A program made the translations under genes and the position numbers. A stretch of 64,000 nt of DNA from Undaria pinnatifida (lineage: Eukaryota > Sar > Phaeophyceae > Laminariales > Alariaceae): assembly GCA_012845835.1 (NCBI GenBank), contig JABAKD010000009.1:18239318-18303317 (forward strand). The letters are read 5' to 3'. Shown here piece after piece: positions 11,201 to 21,388 of this stretch; the stretch's first letter is position 1, and each line of letters begins with the position of its first letter. The notes beneath the pieces are model-generated. The model was not told where the DNA came from, ran no database searches, and was given only the letters and a program-made list of their open reading frames with translations.

Positions 11201-11441
11201 ATTGCACGGGTCACCGCATGTATACGTCGGTCGGTTGGTTGGTCCTCGGTCCCTCGTACTTTTCCCAGGATGTCGTGTTCTATGGTTCCTTCTATCGGTA
11301 TTTTTTGCAGCAGCATTTTGTGGTGTACGCGCGAAAAATGATAAATGAACCGCAAACCACACGCATGATCAATTAGCCACGCCCGCAGCGCTAGATAACC
11401 GGGTCGACCCGACGAGCGACCCGACGAGCGAGCTAGTTGCC

Positions 11442-11955
11442 TATGCAGTCCCCGGCAAGCAGCCTAGCTGAGCCGCCTCCGGCAGCAAGCCCACAACTGG
11501 GGCGGTGGATCTGTCAGCAGAGGTTGCGATCCGCGAGGATGCGCTGTCTGCTGCTGGTGCTTGCTGCTGCCAGGGTGCTCTGCTACTGCTGCTGCTGCTG
11601 CTGCTGCTTCGACGACGACTGCTCTTGCTTTTTTACGTTTGGTCACATTTCGCACTGGTATGATAATTCTCGAGCTAGCTACTACTGCTGTATCTATCTT
11701 CTATTTATGCAGTCTCCAGCCCCGGCAAGCAGCCCACCTGAGCCGCCTCTGGCAGCAAGCCCACAACCGGGGCGGTAGATCCGTTAGCAGAGGCTGCGAT
11801 CCGCGAGGATCAGGGGTCTGCTGCTGGTGCTTGCTGCTGCCGGTGCTGCTGCTTCTGCTGCTGCTGCTGCTGCTGTTGCTTCGACGACGACTGTGCCCTT
11901 GCCTTTTTGCGTTTGGTCACATTTCGTACTGGCATAACCGTATTATTACTACTAC
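11442..11955 (+). repeat. internal tandem duplication (~264-bp period) with CTG tracts
   Basis: TATGCAGTC starts copies at 11442 and 11706. Both continue with CCCCGGCAAGCAGCC, GAGCCGCCTC, GGGGCGGT, CGATCCGCGAGGAT, CTGCTGCTGGTGCTTGCTGC, a CTG run, CTTCGACGACGACTG and TTTGGTCACATTTCG. Leu/Ala/Cys-rich reading frames here are translations of CTG tracts, not genes. Confidence 0.85.
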
Positions 11956-12234
11956 TGTTACGGCTTCAGCCGACACGGGATTCGCGTCACACCATAGGCC
12001 TTGGTACCAGTAGCTAGGGGCACTGCCTGGTGATCATTCTACACACTGTGCTGACATACGATCGGAGCATCGGCACGAGAGAGTCAGAAAGCGGTAAGTT
12101 TTGTACCAGGTACCTCGTATGATTCACGGATCCGTGGGTCGGACCCGCGGGGCGCCTGCACGGCAACGGCCCTCAGCTGTAAGTTTGAAAACGGCGGATT
12201 CGCCGGCCAGATCCGCGGGTTTGACCCGCGGGTC

Positions 12235-12395
12235 AGCCGAAAATAACTCGCGGGTCATGATGGCTTGACCCGCGAGTGACCCGTATCTCGCGGGTCATGA
12301 CCCGACCCGACCCGCGAGATTTTGAAAACCTCTTGACCCGACCCGACTCGACCCGCGAGATTTTGAAAACCCCTTGACCCGACCCGCGGGTCGGG
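12235..12395. repeat. right subterminal GACCCG array
   Basis: Three or four units of GACCCGACCCG plus GCGAGATTTTGAAAACCTC, matching 11060-11130. A small palindrome GACCCGCGGGTC lies at about 12380-12391. Confidence 0.85.
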
Positions 12396-12399
12396 TCAT

Positions 12400-12417
12400 G
12401 ACCCGTGAAAAGCCCTG
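12400..12417 (-). repeat. right terminal inverted repeat of hAT-like element
   Basis: Reverse complement of the left terminus, perfect over 18 bases, followed at once by GTAATTTT (12418-12425). Confidence 0.9.
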
Positions 12418-12425
12418 GTAATTTT
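12418..12425 (+). repeat. 8-bp target-site duplication GTAATTTT (right)
   Basis: Identical to 10889-10896. Confidence 0.9.
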
Positions 12426-12444
12426 TCTGTCCGTCCAATTTGCC

Positions 12445-13258
12445 AGTTCTGAGACCGGTGACAATGAAAGGCCAAAAGTTCAAAATTCCCGAAGATCCCA
12501 GCCAAACTTTGCCTGAACGGTCGCCTATGGACCCAATTTGGTAGAAGTACTTTTTGAAACTTTCCAGAATTCTGGAAAGAAACAATTTCTCGCGGCGATC
12601 TTGACCAACATCGGCCTGTGAAATTCTCACGCAGATCTTGGATTAGACGCGGCGCAATGTCGTGTTCTCCACACACTTCGTTCGACGAAATCAACGACAG
12701 CGTCGTGAACTCTGAACGTGGCGAGCTCGTTAGGGGCTCCGATCCCCCCTTGGGGTAGAGCGCCCACTCTACGGCCGGTGATTTGTGGCGGGCGCCGATC
12801 AGGCTTCTGTTAAGCACACATTTGGCGGCTGATGTGTAGAAAACTAAGACAAAAACTCTATCGCCTCCCAACGGGCAAAAAACAGGATTTTGACAGGATG
12901 TGACGGAAGAACACAGGATAACACAAGCAACCTCTCACGCCCTAGGGCATGGATCGAGATGAACTCTTCAGCCCTGTCACCTACACTCATGTGGCCTTGT
13001 CCGGAACGAAGAGGAGCGACGATGGGTTGTCTCTATCTCGAGATCGAAGGTCAATCGTGTTTGGTGGGCAGTGTTGATCAAGGCTTGATGAAAAATAGAC
13101 AAATTGACCTGTTGGGCCGCATGACCCAAAAAAGAGCCAGAAAAAAAAAAAATTAGTCATATTTTCCCCATAGCGACGTTACCCGGAATCTTTCAGCAAA
13201 TATCCCCGAAAAAAAGTTTGCAAACTTTTAGGCCAAACTATCGGCTTTCCATTGTTAT
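12445..13258 (-). repeat. dispersed ~814-bp repeat, copy 1 (inverted relative to 28225-29035)
   Basis: The reverse complement of this block matches 28225-29035 almost continuously: GGAAAGCCGATAGTTTGGCC near one end, GGCCACATGAGTGTAGGTGA and ATCACCGGCCGTAGAGTGGG in the middle, and GAACTTTTGGCCTT at the other end. Similarity stops sharply on both sides. Two reading frames on opposite strands (minus about 12871-12540, plus 12890-13156) are preserved in both copies. The nucleotide match is itself so high that this is no proof of coding. No transposase, reverse transcriptase or known RNA was recognised. Confidence 0.85.
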
Positions 13259-13384
13259 CGGTCTGACGACCTCATGATTTTCAGCCAAATATCCTCAAAA
13301 ACTCATATTTTTTGGCCCCAGTTTTGAGCAACATTGCAAATTTCTGTAAATTGATCTTATAAAATATTTCAAGGACGTCCGCCG

Positions 13385-13432
13385 TAAGTTTGACGAATTT
13401 CGGGTCAATACTCATCTTTGCAAGCTGCGTTG
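13385..13432 (+). repeat. fragment of MITE-like dispersed family
   Basis: GTAAGTTTGACGAATTTCGGGTCAATACTCATCTTTGCAAGCTGCGT-type sequence matches the opening of other members (19884-19942, 42536-42597). The rest of the element is absent. Confidence 0.65.
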
Positions 13433-13577
13433 TTGGTACTTGCAATGTACTACGAGTATGTAGGTGAGTTTTTTCTTCATGGGTGGGGTCCTGTTATTTT
13501 CTTTAGAAAATATATTTACATATACAAGTAAGTACGCATTTTGTTTTTCTCCACTAAAATGGTTGGTGTTGGTATTT

Positions 13578-13705
13578 TACAAAATTTGCTGCGCCAAAAA
13601 TCCAAATGAGAACCTGGAGAAACGGAAAACTGCTCCAGAAAGCCCCCGGAAAACTACGCGATGGGTCTTGAGGAGTGTATCGGTGTTTTTGACAGTCCAA
13701 CCGCG
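13578..13705 (-). repeat. right arm of imperfect inverted repeat (pairs with 10790-10896)
   Basis: Its reverse complement carries TAGTTTTCCGGGGGCTTTC and CCGTTTCTCCAGG, in the same order and spacing as the left arm. Confidence 0.55.
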
Positions 13706-13886
13706 GTCCAACCGAGTAAAAGCCGGTGTATAATTGGCCTTGAATTCAGTTCTGAGAGCTAAAAATACATTTTTTCCCAACTATTATGGGAAATATTTTT
13801 CAGCGATTATTTCTCTCTTTAACAGGAATCTCCGACGCCAAAAATAAAACTACTTCTAAGTATACACTATCGGACGATAAATCATC

Positions 13887-13958
13887 GTTATTTCTGGGTT
13901 CAGAAATAACGGAGGCCAGAAATCAGCGGATTTGGTGGTTTCTGAGCCCAGAAATAAC
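13887..13958. repeat. inverted repeat / hairpin
   Basis: GTTATTTCTGGGTTCAGAAA at 13887-13906 pairs with TTTCTGAGCCCAGAAATAAC at 13939-13958 with one mismatch, around a 32-base loop. Function unknown. It could be part of a foldback element. Confidence 0.75.
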
Positions 13959-13959
13959 A

Positions 13960-15377
13960 GCTCTTCCAACCACTCAGAACTGGGATTATTTGACTTTTGG
14001 ATACTACCTCGTACCAAGTATCACATGTCACCACTGCCTACTCTAGTCTTCCTTGGGTGGCAATTGGAATAGTTGGTTTCTCCAGGCGTGAGCAATGAGA
14101 CGTATGCACCGGCATGGACCTGGCACATCGTAGAATGACTCCCGATTTCACTTTTATATGTTTCTGGTGGAGGCATGAATTGCGTGAGCTGTGATGTATG
14201 CGTGTACCACCTTGGGTTGTGTGTGTTTTTCCCTGGGGTATTCCTCAGCTTTAGAGTGACTGGAGCCTGTCCTGTGACCACGGACTTGATTATGCGAGTT
14301 AATGTGAGAACAACAACTCTGTACCTAGTATGATACCTGTCTACTGCTGTACACGTCACCCATCACCCACAACAAAGAATCACAAACACACCTACGACAG
14401 CATACCGCGCTTGTTGTGTGCGAGACAGAGCTTCGTCCTCACACAAACGCGACAGCAGCACCACCACCACCATCGAAACCACCACAGGCACACCACACCA
14501 GCACCGCAACAGCAGCACAGCAGCAGAGACAGCAGCGGAGGCGGTGGTGACCTAACGTCGCCGGCGACAGTGTACGTGCCAGATTTTCCAAAATAAAGGC
14601 AAACGGCAAAACAAGACCTACCAATTAAAAATAAAGTAAAAATATAACCACTTTCCAAAAATCAGAAGCCATAATAATAGACGCCCCTTATTTCTGATGC
14701 AGTTAATTCTGGAGCCTCAAAACTAGAAAAATAATCCCCAGAAATAATGCTCAAAATTTTTCCATGCTATTAGGTCTTAGGGCCATTCTTATCGATGAAC
14801 CAAATTTCGAAATTTCACATATTTTTGGAAATTTGTCACGAAATACGGAGGCGTTCTGTGTCTTTTTTGGAAATTTAACAGAACCCGAAAAAACCACTTG
14901 GCTACGATTTAAAAAGGAAACGACATCTGGGCCATATTTCACGATTTTCACGTCAGAGGGCAGAGGTCTGCGTCGGGCGTCGTGTCTCACGCCAGAGCGT
15001 AGGGACAGCTTCAAACGTTGACCAGGGAGGTCCAACGTAATGGACGATATAAGCAAGCCGTTTGCGCCTCCGGGGGGCGATTCTCCGAGTCGCACCAGAC
15101 ACCGATTCAGCCAGCCAAACTTCCCTGTGACGAGAGGCGGCGGAATATGAACTCGTCGTGCTAGGCATGTTGGTTAGAGAAGGAGCTACACGCCATGCTC
15201 CCAACGCACGGAGTAAAGTCTATGAGCCGAACCGTGGCTCATGGGTACAGGTCAGAGAAGATCTCCGTCGGCAAACAGCTTTCCCGAGGGCTTTGCGGAT
15301 GTCTGACGCGGCCTTCGTCAAATCTCGCTGATGTCCTACGCGCACCTCTGGAAAACTACTCTCTTCTATGTGGGAGA
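13960..15377. other. no recognisable gene
   Basis: About 1.4 kb. It contains CCACCACCA/CAGCAGCAC simple sequence at 14455-14550 and A/T-rich flanks with further ATTTCTG/CAGAAAT motifs (14655-14745). The reading frame at 14751-15095 (minus, 114 residues) shows no family resemblance. Confidence 0.35.
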
Positions 15378-15801
15378 CAGGGTCGTAGATACCTATCGTA
15401 GATCACGTACACGCATGCGCGAGAGGACACGTCACCGGTCAGGCAATACACGATCCCGGGTCGCGAACGGCGTCACCCGTCATAGACGGCGTTGACCCGT
15501 CCCCGGAAGGTCAGCCACCGAAAGATGATCCCGCCGCATGACGAAGGGCATAAGCCCACCGTTACTCTAGCTCTAGCTTTAGCATCTCCTTGCTACATAT
15601 AAGAAAGAAAGGTTTTCAGCGCGCGTCCGCTGTGAGGACGATCGTCAAGGGACCTCAGCACCGCGACGCCCTCTCCGCTTCGACTTCAGCTCTGCGACGC
15701 CCTTTCCGCTTCGACTTCCGCTCCGCGACGAGTACCAGACCTCCGGGACCACCCTCTCCACTTCGACACCGGGACCCCGTGAGAGACCAGGTTCCATAAT
15801 G

Positions 15802-15840
15802 GTGACCACCGTGGGATTCGAACCCACGAGTACGAATACA
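15802..15840 (-). ncRNA. tRNA-like 3' half in repeat unit 1
   Basis: Minus strand: a T-arm with five perfect pairs, GTGGG-TTCGAAT-CCCAC, containing the internal promoter B box GGTTCGAATCC, followed by GGTGGTCACC resembling an acceptor strand, discriminator A and CC. No matching 5' acceptor or A box could be folded at the right distance, so this is not called a tRNA gene. It may be a tRNA-derived SINE head or a tRNA relic. Confidence 0.45.
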
Positions 15841-16390
15841 TGACGACAGCGTCTCGATTCGATAAATCAACACCCCGTTTCCTAAAATTGTCATCCTCCC
15901 GATGTACAATACCATCCTTAGCTAAGATGGGCTTGCAGCGAATACAGAGGGGGGTGATGTGGAAGACAGGGTCGTAGATACCTATCGTAGATCGCGTACA
16001 CGCATGCGCGAGAGGACACGTCACCGGTCAGGCAATACACGATCCCGGGTCGCGAACGGCGTCACCCGTCATAGACGGCGTTGACCCGTCCCCGGAAGGT
16101 CAGCCACCGAAAGATGATCCCGCCGCATGACGAAGGGCATAAGCCCACCGTCACTCTAGCTCTAGCTTTAGCATCTCCTTGCTACATATAAGAAAGAAAG
16201 GTTTTCAGCGCGCGTCCGCTGTGAGGACGATCGTCAAGGGACCTCAGCACCGCGACGCCCTCTCCGCTTCGACTTCAGCTCTGCGACGCCCTCTCCGCTT
16301 CGACTTCCGCTCCGCGACGAGTACCAGACCTCCGGGACCACCCTCGCCACTTCGACACCGGGACCCTGTGAGAGACCAGGTTCCATAGTG

Positions 16391-16429
16391 GTGACCACCG
16401 TGGGATTCGAACCCACGAGTACGAATGCA
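16391..16429 (-). ncRNA. tRNA-like 3' half in repeat unit 2
   Basis: Same T-arm and B box as unit 1, 589 bp further on. The T-arm is conserved without change while neighbouring bases differ. Unit 3 ends before this segment. Confidence 0.45.
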
Positions 16430-16976
16430 TGACGACAGCATCTCGATCCGATAAATCGACACCCCGTTTCCTAAAATTGTCATCCTCCCGATGTACAATA
16501 CCATCCTTAGCTAAGATGGGCTTGCAGCGAATACAGAGGGGGGTGATGTGGAAGACAGGGTCGTAGATACCTATCGTAGATCGCGTACACGCATGCGCGA
16601 GAGGACACGTCACCGGTCAGGCAATACACGATCCCGGGTCGCGAACGGCGTCACCCGTCATAGACGGCGTTGACCCGTCCCCGGAAGGTCAGCCACCGAA
16701 AGATGATCCCGCCGCACGACGAAGGGCATAAGCCCACCGTCACTCTAGCTCTAGCTTTAGCATCTCCTTGCTACATATAAGAAAGAAAGGTTTTCAGCGC
16801 GCGTCCGCTGTGAGGACGATCGTCAAGGGACCTCAGCACCGCGACGCCCTCTCCGCTTCGACTTCAGCTCTGCGACGCCCTCTCCGCTTCGACTTCCGCT
16901 CCGCGACGAGTACCAGACCTCCGGGACCACCCTCTCCACTTCGACACCGGGACCCCGTGAGAGACCAGGTTCCATA

Positions 16977-17959
16977 TCTATATATTAAAAGTTGTTCGTG
17001 CAGGCAAACTATAATATTATATACTGTTAGGGTCGAGCACTTTGGCAGGTGAAAATATTAAAAGTGGTGATACCACCTGTACTCGTACGTCTTTGGTGTC
17101 TCCGACCCAAGGCCACAAGGGCGTCGGCGCCGGCTTTGCTTGGATGCTTACCCAGATACAGACACTTGGTCGACATCAGCTTTGGGCATTTGTCATATAG
17201 CCTAACTCTGTCAATGACGGACCTGCAGGTTGCATATCGTCTAGGTACCAGAGCGCTGCAAGTACGATCACACCCGAAAAATACAAATGTATGGACACCT
17301 GGAACAGCAGTACTCGTACCACGTACCAGCAGTAGCATCTGGTATCAATAGGGCTGTTTGGGTGTATACTACCGCCGCACGGCTACTCTGTAGCTACGTA
17401 CAGCAGTACACGATACCGGTATATACCATGTAAGGTCGAGGGTAACAAGTCCCTGTGTATCAGGAACCAAACAACAGTGATAAGGGTACGGACATCGCAG
17501 AAAAAAAATGACGATTCCAGTATCGTTCATACATAGCATAGGGTGGAGAAGGTTAGGAGATTACAGCAGTAGTCCGAATTGCAATGGAAAGGACTGTCCT
17601 ACATACATCCCGCTTGTTGATCCTCGAACTGCTTCATGCTCTTCCTATTAATTAGACTTTCGGTAATGTCGAAATCGCCGTTTCATTGGTCGATGCATCG
17701 ATGGGTTAACAAAAGGTTAACAGCAGTGCCATCAGGCACACTAGCGGGAGTGATGCTGTCGGCGGTGGGTCGGCGCTAACGTTTACTTTTTTGCTGTTCC
17801 GCGTATTCTCACCCAGGACTGCGTTGCTCGACAACCGGCGTTATCGAGGTGAAAGTTCGACTGGCGGTAGGCTTGCGAATGCTTGCTGGGGGTTCCTACC
17901 TGGGTGTCGCGGCGAGGTTTGGGGTTGCGAACAGCACGATGTTCGCTGCCCCCCCTCCC
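16977..17959. other. no recognisable gene
   Basis: About 980 bp. GTACCA/TACCAG motifs recur (17246-17345). Small frames on both strands overlap each other and carry no known domain. Confidence 0.35.
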
Positions 17960-18960
17960 CCTCCTTTTGTTTTCGGTTGCAGTTTGGGCTTGATAAAGGG
18001 CGGGCGATGTTTGGCTTCTTATGACCGTTGGCTTCTTATGACCGTAAGCCGCCACGCACAGCTGCCCCCATGCTACCCCATAGTTTGGGTTGCGCTTAAA
18101 GATTGTAGCTTGATAAAGTGCAGAGCGTGGTTCGAGTTCTATATAAAAAATTATAACGGTTTGGCACCTAGCCCCCCCTCGCTCCCCCTCCCTTTGTTTT
18201 CGTTTGGAGCTTGTACTTGTAGAGTGAAGCTTTTTTTGTTGATGTCTTCACCAGAGGGCGCCGCGCATAGCTAGCTGCTCCCTCCCCTCCTTTTTGTTTG
18301 GCTTACAGCGTGCGTTGAATAGTGTGCAGGCTGTATTTCTTGTTCTGCATCCGGAGAGTACGTAGGTTTGGCCGCCCCCTCGAACACCCTTATTTTCTCT
18401 TTTAGTTGGATAGAGTGCAGGGTGTATTTTCTGCTCTATGACGAGAAAGGACCAAGGTTTGGCCACGCCCTCCCTCTTTGATGATAGAGTGCAGGGTGTA
18501 GTTTCAATTACATAACGAAAGAGTACGGCGTAATAATGACCCCCCGCCTCCGTTGTTTTGACTTGCGGATTGAGCTCGACAGAGCACGGGGTTTAGTTTG
18601 TTATATATCAGATAATATATACAGAGGACGGCACGACGGTTTGGTCACCCGGTCCGTTTGTTTTTCGTGCAGCTTGAGCCTGATCGAGTACAGGGTATAT
18701 TTATTTTATATTTAAAGAGGACGCCGCGCATAGCTGTCCCGTTCCCCTCTCATTGTCTGCCTTACAGTTTGGGCTTGATAGAGCACAAGGTGTACTTGCA
18801 TTTTGCAAACAGAGGACGCCGCGTCTATCCCTCCCCCCCCCTCGCTCCTCTGTTTTTTTGCTCATAGTTGGATCTTGATAAGAGTGCGGGGCATAATATT
18901 TTTACACAACCAGAGGACGACGTGCGTTGTCAGACCTTCCCCCCCCCCCCTCATTTCGGG
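17960..18960 (+). repeat. decayed ~100-bp tandem array, about ten units
   Basis: Units share CAGTTTGGGCTTGATAGAGTG, CAGGGTGTATTT, then AGAGGACGCCGCGCATAG and a C-rich tail (CCCCCTCCC). Unit starts lie near 17980, 18078, 18195, 18298, 18402, 18480, 18560, 18660, 18762 and 18860; spacing is mostly 98-104 bp, with short units of about 80. Weaker traces continue to about 19060. Identity is low, so the array is old. No continuous reading frame spans it. Confidence 0.75.
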
Positions 18961-19060
18961 TCGGCTTCCATTTTCACAGAGTTTAGAGGGTTCACGCGGT
19001 TTTGAACCTTAAAAACTGTTTCTCGTCTGATGTTTTTGCTTGCAGTTTGGTATTTTTGGG

Positions 19061-19868
19061 TGTTTCGGTATTTACTTCAAGACTTGACGGCGAGAGTACC
19101 CATCTATCCTTGGTTTTCGTTCCAAATGCAATGGAGTGCAAGGCATTGACCACTTTTTTTAGGAGAAATGGGTCCGTCTCCGTTATTACTCTCCTTTTCC
19201 CCGCCGTTTGTTGTCGCTGGTGGTTCATATAGGGAGCAGGGTGTACGGGTGATTAAATGGCGTGAGTAACATTATCCCCCCTCCCCCCCGTATTGTCAAA
19301 CTTGCCAATCCCAGAGTATGCCAGATGAGCTGCCCCCTCCCCCGATAGTGGGAGGTTACGCTCCGCATGTGTTTGGTATTTGCGAACATCGGGCATGCGG
19401 GTGTGGACCATGAGGCATCGAGGGTTGAATGCCAGAGCCGAAATGATAGCCGACGTGTGTGATCCGTGCCGATATGGTGCCGTCATACACTCCAAGCGTT
19501 TTGCGCAACAACAAATTACGATGGGCGTGGGGAGGCACTGATTGTGTGGCGTTTGACTGAAACAACGGCAATGGACGAAACAACAGTGGAGTTAGGCGCT
19601 GATGCTCCATGAGAGAGGGCCCCTCTCTATCAGCGTCAAGAGAAACCCTACACTTTTGTTTTGCTGGTTAAAAATCCACCTTTCGTCTAGTTTTTATCAT
19701 TCCATTTTAACTGCAAAATAGTCGCCCTGATCATGCTCGCTCGCTCTCCGTGTTTTTTGGCATGAGGTGTTGGTCTTCCGGCCTGTGGGTTTTCCTGTTG
19801 AAAATCCAGGCAATCCGCACGCCCTGGGCCAGCCGTGGCCTGCTCTCGCAAGGTTGCGCGAATTTATT
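19061..19868. other. no recognisable gene
   Basis: About 800 bp. Small reading frames without domains. C-rich tracts at 19275-19290 and 19331-19344 resemble the tails of the preceding array. Confidence 0.3.
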
Positions 19869-19960
19869 TTATAAAAAAATCGGAGCACGTCAGCTGTGAG
19901 TTAGATAAATTTAGGGTCGATACTCATCTTTGCAAGCTGCGTGATATACCGGCCGCTCGT
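19869..19960 (+). repeat. MITE-like family, truncated copy
   Basis: Opens TATAAAAAAATCGGAGCACGTCAGCTGTGAG and includes TCATCTTTGCAAGCTGCGTG. Diverges from the family after about 19950. It heads the first of two tandem ~400-bp segments (19869-20250 and 20270-20640), which also share TAAGTT..TTTGGATTCGTCA and TAATAACAACA. Confidence 0.65.
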
Positions 19961-20269
19961 TCTACTTCTGATGTACCATCCTTTTAGTACATATCCATAC
20001 GGATCCTATGGATGCTGTTAGGGTGAACACCAACGAAATGTTACCCTACAGAAAGTGATCCATACTAATAATGATAGCTGCTATACGTACTTTGTCCGAG
20101 GCAGTATCTGGTAAGTTGTTTGGATTCGTCATCGTCAATAACAACACAGTAAACACATACAGCTGCAGTTATTATCAAGTCAGTAGTAATAAAGCCTTAT
20201 CAGTACCTTAGTAACGACGGTGTACTAATGATGATGGTAGTTGCTCGTATCATACGAAGTTTGAGTATT

Positions 20270-20510
20270 TTATAAAAATAAAAATACACTCCAGCTGTGA
20301 GATCGAATATTTTGTCGAAACTCGTCTTTGCAAGCTGTGTGTGATACTCCGGTCGCGCGTATTACGGGTTGTGCGTCCTCATTAAGGATATAAGTCGGCG
20401 ACTCCCCTTGCAACTACAGTGTAGCTATCAAGGTCAACAGAGTGATGTTAGTCAGTCTGCGCGGACACTCTAAAACCCGTTTCTGAGGAGGACAAAATCT
20501 GACAGTTTTA
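20270..20510 (+). repeat. MITE-like family, near-complete copy
   Basis: Starts TATAAAAATAAAAATACACT, then CCAGCTGTGAGATCG, TTTGCAAGCTGTGTGTGATA, CGGTCGCGCGTATTACGG, GGATATAAGTCGGCGACTCC, GGTCAACAG, AAACCCGTTTCTGAGGAGG and GACAAAATCTGACAG. The two ends are weakly inverted relative to each other (ACTCCAGCTGTGAGAT versus ACTTCCACAGCTGTCAGAT in the best copies), which suggests a small DNA element rather than a SINE. Confidence 0.75.
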
Positions 20511-20639
20511 TGCCAAGATGTTTAGTAAGTTATTTTGATTCGTCAGTTTTAATAACAACATATTAAACAATACAACACAGCAGTAATAAAAACTTGTCAA
20601 TAGTAATATTGGTACTACGAGCACTATATGTAGCAATGA

Positions 20640-21388
20640 AAGGTAGCTACTATTCGGCCTGGGTGTATTCTACTGTGGACTTTGCTCATGATGTTTACCA
20701 GGTATGTGCCTACGCCAGTGAGTGCTGCAGTAAGGACAAGCCGTGGTCAGGAGCGACAGGACGCCGTCTTCGAAACAACGAAAATAAAACGTTTCATATT
20801 TCCAAAAGAAGTGGCAGACACCCTGTCCTCGTAGTTAATGACGGAATATTTTTGTCGCAAATACGTGACAAAATGTTTGAAAAATAATGGAAATTTGGTT
20901 CTTCGATAAGACTAAGAACAGGCCTTACTACACAAAAAGGAAGAATAAATCGCGAAAAGGTTCAAAATCTTGTTGGCAGAAAAACCAAATTTGCAGGAAG
21001 CAGCTGAAAAGTCAAGAAACAACTGGCGAAACGAGCAGAAGCAAAAATATTAAGGCGGAGCAAGAAATCAAAGAAAAGCTGGACCGTCCGCGAGTAATGC
21101 ACGGAGGCGGTGTCGAAGTGGGACCCCCGGAAATGCCAGGGGTGCACTAACCGAGCACTTTCAGCAAAAATATATATCGCCCGTCGCCGCCGCCGTCAGG
21201 CGGCCTTTGACCGTCTTCGTCGCTCGCCCGCCGTCGCTCGATCGCCCGCCGCCGCTCTTGCGCATATCGTTTTTTTTTGCGTTCATGCATGAACTCAACT
21301 TCCTCGAAGTTATGATGAATAGATATTTACAACATACGAGAAACAACTTCGAACCTCTTTATTTGTACCCTTCAGAGTTATAATAATA
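20640..21388. other. no recognisable gene
   Basis: Frames at 20594-20887 and 20887-21150 have no recognisable domain. AAAGCTGGACCGTCCGCGAGTAATGCACGG at 21076-21105 resembles 10650-10685, marking another short dispersed repeat. 21180-21260 is CGCC/GTCG-rich simple sequence. Confidence 0.35.

Larger units (their letters stand above)
10897..12417. mobile_element. hAT-like non-autonomous DNA transposon, 1,521 bp
   Basis: The ends are perfect 18-bp terminal inverted repeats, CAGGGCTTTTCACGGGTC at 10897-10914 and its reverse complement at 12400-12417. They are flanked by an exact 8-bp duplication GTAATTTT. CAGGG-type termini with 8-bp duplications are the hAT signature. The inside has no transposase. 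It is built of GACCCG-rich subterminal arrays at both ends (10925-11200 and about 12235-12395), a two-copy tandem repeat in the middle (11442-11955) and (CTG)n tracts. Arrays of short motifs just inside the ends are typical transposase-binding regions of hAT elements, here unusually expanded. It would depend on a transposase encoded elsewhere. Confidence 0.85.
15378..16976 (+). repeat. 589-bp tandem array, 2.7 copies
   Basis: CAGGGTCGTAGATACCTATC starts units at 15378, 15967 and 16556, exactly 589 bp apart. Units 1 and 2 are full length. Unit 3 stops after GACCAGGTTCCATA at about 16976, where the sequence changes abruptly. Each unit includes CGACGCCCTCTCCGCTTCGACTTC internal duplications, and the two full units carry a tRNA-like B box on the minus strand. 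Unit-to-unit differences are few, so the array is young or homogenised. Confidence 0.95.

Noticed and set aside
12233-12871. 212-residue minus-strand protein gene
   Set aside because: The frame runs from the 814-bp repeat into the hAT GACCCG array. Its C-terminal part is repeat translation, and the copy at 28615 lacks it.
15802-15890. Complete tRNA gene on the minus strand
   Set aside because: T-arm and B box are good, but no 5' acceptor complementary to GGTGGTC and no A box lie at a workable distance for either short or long variable-arm tRNAs.
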